Part shown: positions 14,148 through 21,280 of the stretch, piece by piece | Layout of the letters: each line of letters starts with the position of its first letter | Position numbering within the stretch: position 1 is the stretch's first letter | Assembly: GCA_021154985.1 (NCBI GenBank) | Contig: JAJNQE010000109.1 | Span: 1 to 22,001, forward strand | DNA length: 22,001 nucleotides | Direction: 5' to 3' | Origin: Hydrogenophaga sp. | Lineage (GTDB): Bacteria; Pseudomonadota; Gammaproteobacteria; Burkholderiales; Burkholderiaceae_C | Position numbers and translations under genes: made by a program | Notes under the pieces: generated by a model | Seen by the model: the letters and a program-made list of their open reading frames with translations, nothing else | What the model was told of the DNA's origin: nothing | Databases searched by the model: none

Positions 14148-14627
14148 ATGCATCGACGTGAATTTGTTCAAGCGGTCGCCGCGCTCGGTTGGGGCGGTGT
14201 GGCCACCGGCGCACTGGCCCACCACGGCTGGAGCAGTTTTGACCAGGGGCGGCCGATTTACCTGGAAGGCAAAGCCGCCAACGTGCGCTGGCGCAATCCT
14301 CACGTGGAGCTGGCGCTGGAGTTGCCCGAGAACCTGCGCGTGCCCGCCGATCTGGTCCAGCGCGCCCTGCCGGCCCAGACCGCGGGTGTGGACGGTCCTG
14401 CACTGCTGGCCAAGGCGGTCGTGCCCACGCGGCGCGACCGGCGGTGGGAGATCGAGCTGGCGCCCTTGTTCCGCCTGGGCCAGTGGCAAATGCCCGAGAT
14501 CAAAAACGGCGAGTCGCTGTCCCTGGTCGGATTCACGTTCAAGGACGAAGCGGGCGAAGCCATCGTGCGCGCCGAATACGTGTTCGTCGGTGGCAAGGCG
14601 TACGGGCTGCGCTCCAGCCCGGCCTGA
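14148..14627 (+). CDS. Tat-exported periplasmic protein, DUF6152-like, mature N terminus His-His
   Basis: A 159-residue protein with a twin-arginine signal (HRREFV at 2-7, then a hydrophobic stretch) and a likely signal-peptidase site ALA|HH after Ala24. The mature protein would begin HHGWSSFDQGRPIYLEG and then carry VRWRNPHVELAL with His52. The pattern HH-x-(5)-D, W-x-NPH is what I recall of DUF6152, whose function is not known. A mature chain starting with histidine plus a further internal histidine is the arrangement used by CopC and other histidine-brace copper proteins. GAAGGA lies upstream of ATG 14148 at a good distance. It is the last gene of the asparaginase unit and ends at a strong terminator. 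Export is well supported; copper binding is a hypothesis. Confidence 0.84.
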   Translation: MHRREFVQAVAALGWGGVATGALAHHGWSSFDQGRPIYLEGKAANVRWRNPHVELALELPENLRVPADLVQRALPAQTAGVDGPALLAKAVVPTRRDRRWEIELAPLFRLGQWQMPEIKNGESLSLVGFTFKDEAGEAIVRAEYVFVGGKAYGLRSSPA

Positions 14628-14647
14628 TCCTTCGGGCGCTGCGCGAT

Positions 14648-14682
14648 CAACAAAAAACCGGCTCAAGGCCGGTTTTTTGTTG
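14648..14682. terminator. Bidirectional intrinsic terminator
   Basis: A perfect 15-bp stem: CAACAAAAAACCGGC (14648-14662) pairs with GCCGGTTTTTTGTTG (14668-14682) around a 5-base loop. It serves the asparaginase unit on the plus strand and adk on the minus strand. Its outer 11 bases are identical to those of the terminator at 10312-10347. Confidence 0.93.
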
Positions 14683-14694
14683 GGCAAATTCGTT

Positions 14695-15351
14695 TTACGT
14701 CGACAGCGCCTCGAAGGCTCGCGCGGTGATGTCTTCGACCGAGCCCATGCCGCTGATGGCGCGGTATTGAGGTGCTGCAGCTGCATCGTTGCGCGCCCAG
14801 CTGCTGTAGTAGTCCACCAGCGGGCGGGTTTGCGCGCTGTAGACCTCCAGCCGCTTCTTCACGGTTTCTTCCTTGTCGTCTTCGCGCTGGATCAGAGGCT
14901 CGCCAGTCACGTCGTCCTTGCCCTCGACCTTGGGCGGGTTGAATTTCACGTGGTACGTGCGGCCCGAAGCCGGGTGCGAACGGCGACCGCTCATGCGCTC
15001 GATGATGGCGTCAAAAGGCACGTCGATCTCGAGCACGTAGTCGAGTTTGACGCCCGCCGATTTCATGGCGTCGGCCTGTGGAATCGTGCGGGGAAAGCCG
15101 TCGAACAAAAAGCCGCCGCTGCAGTCGGGCTGCGCGATGCGCTCTTTCACCAGGTTGATGATCAGGTCGTCGCTGACCAGTGCGCCGGACTCCATCACCG
15201 CCTTGGCCTGCAGGCCCAGCGGCGTGCCGGCCTTCACGGCGGCACGCAGCATGTCGCCGGTGGAAATCTGGGGGATGCCGTACTTCTGGCAGATGAACGT
15301 CGCCTGCGTTCCTTTGCCGGCTCCCGGCGCGCCCAACAAAATCAGTCTCAT
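14695..15351 (-). CDS. adk: Adenylate kinase
   Basis: A 218-residue enzyme catalysing ATP + AMP = 2 ADP in the cytoplasm. P-loop GAPGAGKGT (7-15); AMP-binding STGDMLR (30-36) and DGFPRT (84-89); a long LID domain (about 122-160: GRRSHPASGRTYHVKFNPPK, then DDVTGEPLIQRED). The LID lacks the four cysteines of zinc-binding adenylate kinases, as in E. coli. Length is normal for the long form. AAGGAAAG just upstream supports ATG 15351; the frame is open to 15495 without a comparable site. It follows kdsB after a 155-base gap, which may hold its own promoter. The gap also contains a 6-bp stem (GCCGCT/AGCGGC). Confidence 0.98.
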   Translation of the reverse strand: MRLILLGAPGAGKGTQATFICQKYGIPQISTGDMLRAAVKAGTPLGLQAKAVMESGALVSDDLIINLVKERIAQPDCSGGFLFDGFPRTIPQADAMKSAGVKLDYVLEIDVPFDAIIERMSGRRSHPASGRTYHVKFNPPKVEGKDDVTGEPLIQREDDKEETVKKRLEVYSAQTRPLVDYYSSWARNDAAAAPQYRAISGMGSVEDITARAFEALST

Positions 15352-15506
15352 CGCTTTCCTTCTTTGGTACTTGAATGGCTTGGCCGCTTGTCTCGAGCGG
15401 CTGCCCCTGGGCGTGGGGCCGGGGCGACCATTCGAGGATAGCATGCACATCCTCGCTCCCGGCTTACACGGCACGGCTGCAAACGCCATGCTCATCGGGT
15501 ATGGGA

Positions 15507-16289
15507 TCAGCCTTGCGACAGCAGCCGGCGGACCCGCTCAAGGTCTTGCGGGGTGTCGACGCCGGCACCGGGCGCCACCGGGCTCAGGTGCACGGCAATG
15601 CGTTCGCCGTGCCAGAGCACACGCAGCTGCTCCAGGGATTCCGTGGCCTCCAGGGGCGCCGGTTCAAGACCGGGAAAGCGCCGCAAAAATCCGGCGCGGT
15701 AGGCGTACACACCCACGTGACGCAGCGGTCGCGGTTCGGGCAACGCCGCCAACGCACCACTGGCCATGCCGTCTCGCCACCAGGGGATGGGAGCGCGGCT
15801 GAAGTACAGGGCGGTGCGCTGCCGATCCAACACCACCTTGACCACATTGGGGTTGAGAAAGTCCGCCAGTTCGTCGATGGCGTGGGCCGCCGTGCTCATC
15901 ACGCAGTCGGGCCTGGCGTGGAGCTCCTGCGCCACGGCGTTGATGAGACCGGGGTCGATCAAGGGTTCATCGCCCTGCACGTTGACCACCACCTCGTCGT
16001 CGGCCAGGCCGAGCACTGTGCAAGCTTCGGCCAGGCGGTCGCTGCCGCTCAAGTGATCGACGCGGGTCAGGATGGCATTCACGCCGTGGGCTTCGCAGGC
16101 TTGCACGATGCGCATGTCGTCGGCCGCCACCACGCAGCGCTGGGCAGCGCTGCGTAGCGCCTGCCGCGCCACACGCACCACCATGGGCAGTCCGCCGATA
16201 TCGGCCAGGGGTTTGTCGGGCAGCCGGGTGGAGGCCAGGCGTGCGGGAATCAGGACCGTGAAGCGCCCCGGAGCCTCGTGCAGGCTCAT
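15507..16289 (-). CDS. kdsB: 3-deoxy-manno-octulosonate cytidylyltransferase (CMP-Kdo synthetase)
   Basis: A 260-residue cytoplasmic nucleotidyltransferase that activates Kdo as CMP-Kdo for the lipopolysaccharide inner core. Signature IPARLASTRLPDKPL (14-28), LSGSDRLAEA, the metal/substrate motif VNVQGDEPLI, and HVGVYAYR with TESLEQLRVLWHG near the end are all present. Its length is close to the E. coli enzyme (248). ATG 16289 overlaps the TGA of the upstream trm112-like gene (ATGA), so expression is coupled. Together with lpxK upstream it forms the lipid A/Kdo part of this block. No missing residues noted. Confidence 0.97.
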   Translation of the reverse strand: MSLHEAPGRFTVLIPARLASTRLPDKPLADIGGLPMVVRVARQALRSAAQRCVVAADDMRIVQACEAHGVNAILTRVDHLSGSDRLAEACTVLGLADDEVVVNVQGDEPLIDPGLINAVAQELHARPDCVMSTAAHAIDELADFLNPNVVKVVLDRQRTALYFSRAPIPWWRDGMASGALAALPEPRPLRHVGVYAYRAGFLRRFPGLEPAPLEATESLEQLRVLWHGERIAVHLSPVAPGAGVDTPQDLERVRRLLSQG

Positions 16290-16492
16290 GGCTGCGGTGT
16301 GGGGGCGTTGGGTCGGGTGGCTTCCTCGTCGGTGAGGGGGCGGGCTTCGTGTTCCAGCAAGATCGGTATGCCGTCGCGCACCGGGTAGGCCAGACGCGCG
16401 CTGCGCGACAGCAGTTCCTGGCTGTCGCGGTTGAAGATCAGGGGCCCTTTGGTCACGGGGCAGACCAGCAGTTCGAGCAGTTTGGTGTCCAT
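16286..16492 (-). CDS. Trm112-like/UPF0434 (YcaR) small protein
   Basis: A 68-residue protein beginning MDTKLLELLVCPVTKGPL, with LAYPVRDGIPILLEHEAR in the middle, closely matching the YcaR/UPF0434 family related to the eukaryotic methyltransferase activator Trm112. Only Cys11 of the CPxC pair is present (Thr14 takes the second place), so no zinc knuckle is expected. It lies between lpxK and kdsB, as ycaR lies next to kdsB in E. coli, and its stop overlaps the kdsB start. ATG 16492 is the natural start; no strong Shine-Dalgarno is seen. The molecular role in bacteria is unknown. Confidence 0.92.
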   Translation of the reverse strand: MDTKLLELLVCPVTKGPLIFNRDSQELLSRSARLAYPVRDGIPILLEHEARPLTDEEATRPNAPTPQP

Positions 16493-16530
16493 GGCGGAAT
16501 GATAGTCGTGCGACTGGCCGCCGTGCCGGC

Positions 16531-17598
16531 TCAGGCGCGGCGTGTCAGGGCTTGGAGGCGCTCGTCCAGGGCGCTGAAAAAGGCGGCATCGGGGGCGAGC
16601 TCCAGCGGCACGGCCCAGGCCTGCGGATGCGGGCCTGCCGGGCTGGCGATGAGTGCAGGAAACAGTTTGACCGCGTCTTTTTCGGTGCAGAGCAGGGTGG
16701 TTGAACCGTCCCGCAGGAGCGCGGCGTAGTCCGACAGATCTGCGTGGTCGGGCAGGGCCACTTCCGTCGCGGGCTCGATGCCGCGGGCGCGCAGCATGTC
16801 GAAGAAGACGCCGGGCCTCGCCGTGCCGGCCACCGCCGTCAGGCCTTGCCCGCGCAGGTCGTCCAGTGGTCGCTGTTCGCCCCGAGGCCCCACGGCGTGG
16901 TCGGCCAGGCGCCGCAACGCGCTGAACACCGGCGTGCCGGGCGCGCACGCGAGGGGCCGGGCCGTTGCATCGTCGCGGCGCTGGTGCAGCACCAGATCGG
17001 TTGAACGCGCGTGGGTGCCTCGCGGCCAAGGTTCTCGCAGCAGCCCGGCCGGCAACAGCCAGCCATTGCCCGCGCCGCGGTCGTCGAACACGATGATCTG
17101 CAGGTCTCTCTGCAGGGCCAGGTGCTGCAGGCCATCGTCGCAGACAAGAATGTCCACCTCCGGGTGCGCATGCAGCAGCGCCCGGCCGGCGGCCACGCGG
17201 TTGGCCGACACGCAGACCGGCACTTGGGTCCGGCGGTGGATCAGGGCGGGTTCATCACCGCTGTCGGACAGCGCGGTGTCCGGCCGCACATGCACCAACG
17301 CCTGGCTTCGCCGGCCGTGACCACGCGACACCACGCCAGGCCGCCAACCCTGGGTACGCAGGTGGTTGACCACCGCAATCACCGTGGGCGTTTTCCCGGC
17401 GCCGCCCACCACCACATTGCCGATGACGACCACCGGCACGTTGAGGCGGTGGCTCTGCTTCAGGCCCCATTGGTACAGGCAGCGTCGAATTGCGATGAGC
17501 GCCCCGTACGCCAGCGACACGGGCCAGAGAGCCCGGGCGAGCCAGCCGCGCTGCTGCGAGTTGAGCAGCCACAGGGCCTGCCAGCGGGCCTGACTCAT
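16531..17598 (-). CDS. lpxK: Tetraacyldisaccharide 4'-kinase (lipid A)
   Basis: A 355-residue membrane-associated P-loop kinase that phosphorylates the 4' position of the lipid A disaccharide. An N-terminal amphipathic/membrane helix (about 20-40) precedes VVVIGNVVVGGAGKTP (56-71, Walker A). The next motifs are VVSRGHGRR (89-97), SGDEPALI (113-120) and DDGLQH (154-159), all in the family's usual order. Length is slightly above E. coli LpxK (328). ATG 17598 lies 21 bases after the exbD stop; no clear Shine-Dalgarno precedes it, so coupling to exbD is likely. It continues into the trm112-like gene and kdsB. Confidence 0.96.
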   Translation of the reverse strand: MSQARWQALWLLNSQQRGWLARALWPVSLAYGALIAIRRCLYQWGLKQSHRLNVPVVVIGNVVVGGAGKTPTVIAVVNHLRTQGWRPGVVSRGHGRRSQALVHVRPDTALSDSGDEPALIHRRTQVPVCVSANRVAAGRALLHAHPEVDILVCDDGLQHLALQRDLQIIVFDDRGAGNGWLLPAGLLREPWPRGTHARSTDLVLHQRRDDATARPLACAPGTPVFSALRRLADHAVGPRGEQRPLDDLRGQGLTAVAGTARPGVFFDMLRARGIEPATEVALPDHADLSDYAALLRDGSTTLLCTEKDAVKLFPALIASPAGPHPQAWAVPLELAPDAAFFSALDERLQALTRRA

Positions 17599-17619
17599 TG
17601 GAGGTCGAGGTGAAGCCGC

Positions 17620-18057
17620 TCAGGGCTTGCTGCGGGCAGCGGCGGTGCCGGTCTGCTGCGTGGCGAACGTGATCTGCACGAGGCCAGCCCGCCTGGCGGC
17701 GTCCATCACGTTGATGACCGACTGGTGCGAAGCCGCCGCATCGGCGCTGATGATGATCACCGTCTCGGCATTGCCTTCGGAGGCCCCTGCCAGCGCGCTG
17801 GTGAGCAAGTCCACACCCGTGCCTTCCAGCACCTGTTTGTTGACCGAGTAGCGGCCGTCGCTGCCGACGGCAACCACCACTTCGCGCTTGTTGGTCTTGG
17901 GTGCCTGTGCGTCGGCCACCGGCAGGTTGACGTTGAGCTCGGTGAACTTGCTGTAGGTGGTGGTGAGCATCAGGAAGATGAGCACCACCAGCAGGATGTC
18001 GATGAACGGGATCAGGTTGATCTCGGGCTCGTCGCGCGTGCCGGGACGGAAGTTCAT
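17620..18057 (-). CDS. exbD: ExbD/TolR-family biopolymer transport protein
   Basis: A 145-residue inner-membrane protein with one N-terminal transmembrane helix (about 14-35, INLIPFIDILLVVLIFLML). It carries the essential proton-path aspartate Asp20, equivalent to Asp25 of E. coli ExbD. The periplasmic domain follows (about 40-130; VISADAAASHQSVINVMDAARRAG-type ending). With ExbB it forms a proton-driven motor energising an envelope process. ATG 18057 is 4 bases after the exbB stop. Being placed before lpxK rather than next to tonB or the tol-pal genes suggests service to envelope lipid traffic, but the partner is not visible here. It may equally be a general TonB motor. Confidence 0.95.
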   Translation of the reverse strand: MNFRPGTRDEPEINLIPFIDILLVVLIFLMLTTTYSKFTELNVNLPVADAQAPKTNKREVVVAVGSDGRYSVNKQVLEGTGVDLLTSALAGASEGNAETVIIISADAAASHQSVINVMDAARRAGLVQITFATQQTGTAAARSKP

Positions 18058-18061
18058 GGCT

Positions 18062-18703
18062 TCAGTGCTTGCGCAGGTTCAGCAGGTGGCGGGCAAAGCG
18101 TTCGGCGGCCAGTTCGAGGCTGAGCAGGTAACTGTCCACGCGGGCCCGGAAGTAGCGCCAGAAAATCAGGGCTGGAATGGCCACGATCAGGCCGAAAGCG
18201 GTGTTGTACAGAGCGATCGAGATGCCCCGCGCCAGTTGCGCCGGGTCGCCCATGCCGGGCACGCCGCCCGCGCCCGTGGCACCTTGCGAGCCGAAGATTT
18301 CGATCATGCCGATGACGGTGCCCAGCAGGCCCAGCAAAGGTGCGGCCGATGCGATGGTGGCCAACGCGCCGAGGTAGCGCTGCAACTGCGCCGCAGCCTG
18401 GCGTCCTGCGCCTTCCAGGCTGGCGCGCAGGTCGTCTTCGCTGGCGCGTGGATTGCTGTTGAAGGTGCGAAAGCCGCTGGCCAGCACCGCGCCCAGCACG
18501 GAGTTCTGTTCGAGCTGGGTCACCACGTCGGGGCCGGGCACGCCATTGCGGGACACCATGATGGCCTCATCCAGCAATTTTGGCGGGATGATCTTGGCGG
18601 TTTTGAGGCTCACGAAGCGCTCGATGACCAAGGCCAATCCGAGGACGGAACAGATGATCAGGGGCCAGATCGGCCAACCTGCGGCTTGTATGATGGAAAG
18701 CAA
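18062..18703 (-). CDS. exbB: ExbB/TolQ/MotA-family proton channel protein
   Basis: A 213-residue inner-membrane protein with three predicted helices: about 12-30, 113-135 (TIASAAPLLGLLGTVIGMIEIF, with the conserved Thr129) and 160-183 (ISIALYNTAFGLIVAIPALIF). Pairing with ExbD directly downstream confirms the role as stator/proton channel. The start is TTG 18703, an uncommon codon, supported by GGAG with a 7-base spacer; no in-frame ATG lies near the first helix. It is the first gene of the exbB-exbD-lpxK-trm112-kdsB run and is divergent from xseA. Which TonB- or Tol-like protein it energises is unknown. Confidence 0.94.
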   Translation of the reverse strand: MLSIIQAAGWPIWPLIICSVLGLALVIERFVSLKTAKIIPPKLLDEAIMVSRNGVPGPDVVTQLEQNSVLGAVLASGFRTFNSNPRASEDDLRASLEGAGRQAAAQLQRYLGALATIASAAPLLGLLGTVIGMIEIFGSQGATGAGGVPGMGDPAQLARGISIALYNTAFGLIVAIPALIFWRYFRARVDSYLLSLELAAERFARHLLNLRKH

Positions 18704-18833
18704 GTCTGGACTCCAGGCGTGTGCCGTTGGGTTGCTCGGCGCTAGTCGGTCGGCCGATTATGTCTCAGGGGTGGTGAGCACCCGCCGTCGGCATCCCAAC
18801 CCCCCTCCCCATCCTCCGCACTGCCTGGCGATG

Positions 18834-18856
18834 TCTTGCACAGATTCTGTGGATAA
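18834..18856. promoter_or_regulatory. Inverted pair of DnaA-box-like sites
   Basis: TGTGGATAA (18848-18856) is a perfect DnaA box read on the minus strand (TTATCCACA). TCTTGCACA (18834-18842) matches TTWTNCACA at 8 of 9 positions on the plus strand. They face each other across 5 bases, and the odd palindrome CACAGA-T-TCTGTG (18839-18851) spans both. DnaA binding is inference. Confidence 0.5.
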
Positions 18857-19040
18857 CTTTGTGAAGAACCCGGTAGGCATCGGGTGCGGGCCTGCGTCGG
18901 GCTTGGCTTTTGTCAGAACGATCAGCAAACAGGCAGTGCAAAACGCTTTCGAATCAATGCGCTATTCACCCGAGCCCGTCAGTGCTGGCCGCTCCCTGCC
19001 CATCACCAGTATCCATGCGGCCTGTGGACACTTTTGCGCG

Positions 19041-19044
19041 GGAG
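19041..19044 (+). promoter_or_regulatory. Ribosome-binding site that fixes the xseA start
   Basis: GGAG (within GGGAGA, 19040-19045) lies 6 bases before GTG 19051. The in-frame ATG at 19015 has no comparable site, which favours the GTG start. Confidence 0.65.
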
Positions 19045-19050
19045 ACGCCT

Positions 19051-20358
19051 GTGGCTGAAGCATTTTCACCGCCGCAGGCAGCGGCGACGGGGCGTGTGTG
19101 GGCGGTTGGACCGCTCATGCGAGCGGTGGCGGACACCCTGGCGGCCCGGTTCAATCCGGTGGCGGTTCGGGGCGAGATTTCGGGCTTTTCCCGCGCAGCC
19201 AGCGGCCATTGTTACTTCGCGCTGAAAGACGAAACCGGGCAGGTGCGCTGCGCCATGTTTCGGCGCGCGGCCGATCAACTGAGCTTCAGCCCGCGCGATG
19301 GACAACTCGTGGAAGCTCGCGGCAAGCTCGATGTGTACGGCGCGCGCGGTGAGTTGCAACTCATTGTGGAGGCGCTGCAGCCGGCCGGGCAGGGCGCGCT
19401 GTTCGAGCAGTTCCTGCGCCTCAAGGCCCAGCTGGAAGCCGAGGGTTTGTTCGATGCAGTGCGGAAAAGGCCCCTCCCTCCCCAGCCCCGCAGCATCGGT
19501 GTGGTCACCTCGTTGGGGGCGGCCGCCCTGCGCGATGTGGTCACTGCGCTGAGGCGGCGCGTGCCTCACCTGCCCGTGGTGATCTATCCCGCTTCGGTGC
19601 AGGGCGCGCAGGCACCGGCCGAGCTGTGTGCTGCCTTGCAAACCGCCTACCGACGCCACCTTGAGACTGGTGAAAGCGAGGTGTTGCTCCTGGTGCGCGG
19701 CGGCGGCTCGCTGGAGGATTTGTGGTCGTTCAACGACCCCGAACTGGTGCGGTTGATCGCGCAGGCGCCCATGCCGGTGGTCTGCGGCGTGGGGCACGAG
19801 ACCGACTTCACCCTGGCCGACTTCGTGGCCGACCTGCGGGCGCCCACGCCGACCGCAGCGGCCGAGTTGAGCGCGCCTGCTCGCGAGCAGCGGGTGGGGG
19901 AGCTCGATTACTTGCAGGAGCGGCTGGACGCGGGCGCCTGGTCCAACATCGACCAGCGAGGCCAGCGACTGGACCGCCTGGCACAGCGCATGGGCCGCCC
20001 CTCTGCGCGCCTGCACGACAGCCTGCAGCAACTCGCGCGCTTGCAACACCGCTTGCAGAGCGGCTGGATGCTCACCACCCAGCAGCGGCGTCATCGCTTG
20101 AACGTGCTGCAGACCCAACTCCCGTTGGCCCTGCGCCGCTCTGTTGATGCGCAACAGCACCGGCTGCAGCGCTGCGAACTCTCCCTGGGTCTGCTGGACC
20201 CCCAACTGGTGCTGGAGCGCGGCTACGCGTTCCTCACCGACGCACAGGGCGTGGCGGTGACGCGCGCGGCGCAGGCACAAACCGGGCAGGCGCTCAACGC
20301 CACACTGGCCGACGGCACGCTGGGCGTTCGGGTGGAGGCGTGCCCTCAGAAACCCTGA
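19051..20358 (+). CDS. xseA: Exodeoxyribonuclease VII large subunit
   Basis: About 435 residues from GTG 19051. An N-terminal OB-fold DNA-binding domain (VRGEISGFSRAASGHCYFALKDE, VRCAMFRRA) is followed by the catalytic domain (IGVVTSLGAAALRDVVTALRRR; VRGGGSLEDLWSFND; GVGHETDFTLADFVADLRAPTPTAAAE). A long helical C-terminal region rich in Leu, Gln and Arg ends in LDPQLVLERGYAFL. Exonuclease VII degrades single-stranded DNA from both ends in repair and recombination; the small subunit XseB is not adjacent. The start choice rests on GGAG at the right distance and on an N-terminal length similar to E. coli XseA; ATG 19015 remains possible. sodB follows in the same direction after 100 bases. Confidence 0.95.
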   Translation: MAEAFSPPQAAATGRVWAVGPLMRAVADTLAARFNPVAVRGEISGFSRAASGHCYFALKDETGQVRCAMFRRAADQLSFSPRDGQLVEARGKLDVYGARGELQLIVEALQPAGQGALFEQFLRLKAQLEAEGLFDAVRKRPLPPQPRSIGVVTSLGAAALRDVVTALRRRVPHLPVVIYPASVQGAQAPAELCAALQTAYRRHLETGESEVLLLVRGGGSLEDLWSFNDPELVRLIAQAPMPVVCGVGHETDFTLADFVADLRAPTPTAAAELSAPAREQRVGELDYLQERLDAGAWSNIDQRGQRLDRLAQRMGRPSARLHDSLQQLARLQHRLQSGWMLTTQQRRHRLNVLQTQLPLALRRSVDAQQHRLQRCELSLGLLDPQLVLERGYAFLTDAQGVAVTRAAQAQTGQALNATLADGTLGVRVEACPQKP

Positions 20359-20458
20359 CACCGTCGCTGCACAGACCCGTGCCTACAATGACCGCCTGAT
20401 CGCAGGCTTGCCCGGCCCCGCGGCAAGCCCTTCAACAACAGCACTCACGAGGAACCCC

Positions 20459-21040
20459 ATGGAACACACCCTTCCCGCATTGCCCTACGCCCTGGACGCC
20501 CTGGCTCCCCACTACAGCCGCGAAACGCTGGAGTTCCACCACGGCAAGCACCACAACGCGTATGTGGTCAACCTCAACAACCTGCAAAAGGGCACCGAAT
20601 TCGAAGCCATGGACCTGGAGTCCATCGTCAAGAAATCCAGCGGCGGCATCTACAACAACTCCGCGCAGATCTGGAACCACACCTTCTTCTGGAATTGCAT
20701 GAAGCCCAACGGCGGCGGCGAGCCATCGGGCGCGCTGGCCGCGGCCATCACCGCCAAGTGGGGCAGCTACGCCGCCTTCAAGGAAGCCTTTGTGAAGTCC
20801 GCCGTGGGCAACTTCGGCTCGGGCTGGACCTGGTTGGTGAAGAAGGCCGACGGTTCGGTCGACATCGTCAACATGGGCGCCGCCGGCACCCCGCTGACCA
20901 CCGGCGACAAAGCCTTGCTGACCGTGGACGTGTGGGAACACGCTTACTACATCGACTACCGCAACGCCCGTCCCAAGTTCGTGGAAACCTTCCTCGACAA
21001 GCTGGTGAACTGGTCGTTCGCCGAAGCCAACTTCGCCTGA
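20459..21040 (+). CDS. sodB: Superoxide dismutase [Fe]
   Basis: A 193-residue cytoplasmic iron superoxide dismutase converting superoxide to hydrogen peroxide and oxygen. The four metal ligands His27, His74, Asp157 and His161 match E. coli SodB His26, His73, Asp156 and His160 (counted without Met). Gln70 in AQIWNH is the N-terminal-domain glutamine typical of iron rather than manganese enzymes. The signature DVWEHAYY is intact. GAGGAA lies just upstream of ATG 20459; the frame is open from 20408 but without a site. TACAAT at 20384-20389 is a candidate -10 box with no good -35. A terminator follows the gene, so it is probably transcribed alone or as the tail of the xseA message. Confidence 0.98.
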   Translation: MEHTLPALPYALDALAPHYSRETLEFHHGKHHNAYVVNLNNLQKGTEFEAMDLESIVKKSSGGIYNNSAQIWNHTFFWNCMKPNGGGEPSGALAAAITAKWGSYAAFKEAFVKSAVGNFGSGWTWLVKKADGSVDIVNMGAAGTPLTTGDKALLTVDVWEHAYYIDYRNARPKFVETFLDKLVNWSFAEANFA

Positions 21041-21060
21041 GGCTCGCCGGTTGGGTGACA

Positions 21061-21091
21061 GGGCTCGAAGCGCAGGCTTCGGGCCCTTTTT
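21061..21091 (+). terminator. Intrinsic terminator after sodB
   Basis: An 11-bp stem, GGGCTCGAAGC (21061-21071) with GCTTCGGGCCC (21076-21086), one T-G pair, GCAG loop, followed by TTTTT and GTTGG. It lies 20 bases after the sodB stop. Confidence 0.92.
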
Positions 21092-21280
21092 GTTGGCCGC
21101 CTCACAGAAAAGAACACGGAAATTTCATCCGACTTTTTGCATCGTGAGATAGGGCTTCAAAAAGCGGCGGTTGGTGAGCGCTGTGGAAAGCAAAATGTCG
21201 GGTGGCCTCATCTGGCACTTCGGCATCAGCTGCGCGGAGCCGTCAGATTGGCCCTACCCCAACAATTTTGGAGATCAGCG

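Larger units (their letters stand above)
18704..19050. other. Divergent intergenic region between exbB and xseA
   Basis: 347 bases with no convincing gene if xseA starts at GTG 19051; a frame open from 18910 would prefix xseA with about 47 residues of unusual, Pro/Ser/Cys-rich sequence. Contents seen: a pyrimidine-rich stretch around 18796-18817, an inverted pair of DnaA-box-like sites at 18834-18856, and the xseA ribosome site. I could not pick out a convincing -35/-10 pair for either gene. Confidence 0.6.

Noticed and set aside
15380..15410. GCCGCT/AGCGGC stem in the kdsB-adk gap as a terminator
   Set aside because: A 6-bp stem without a T-tract on the minus strand; not enough for a terminator call.
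19066..20361. Minus-strand open frame of about 430 codons
   Set aside because: It is an exact antisense shadow of xseA, with no recognisable domain.
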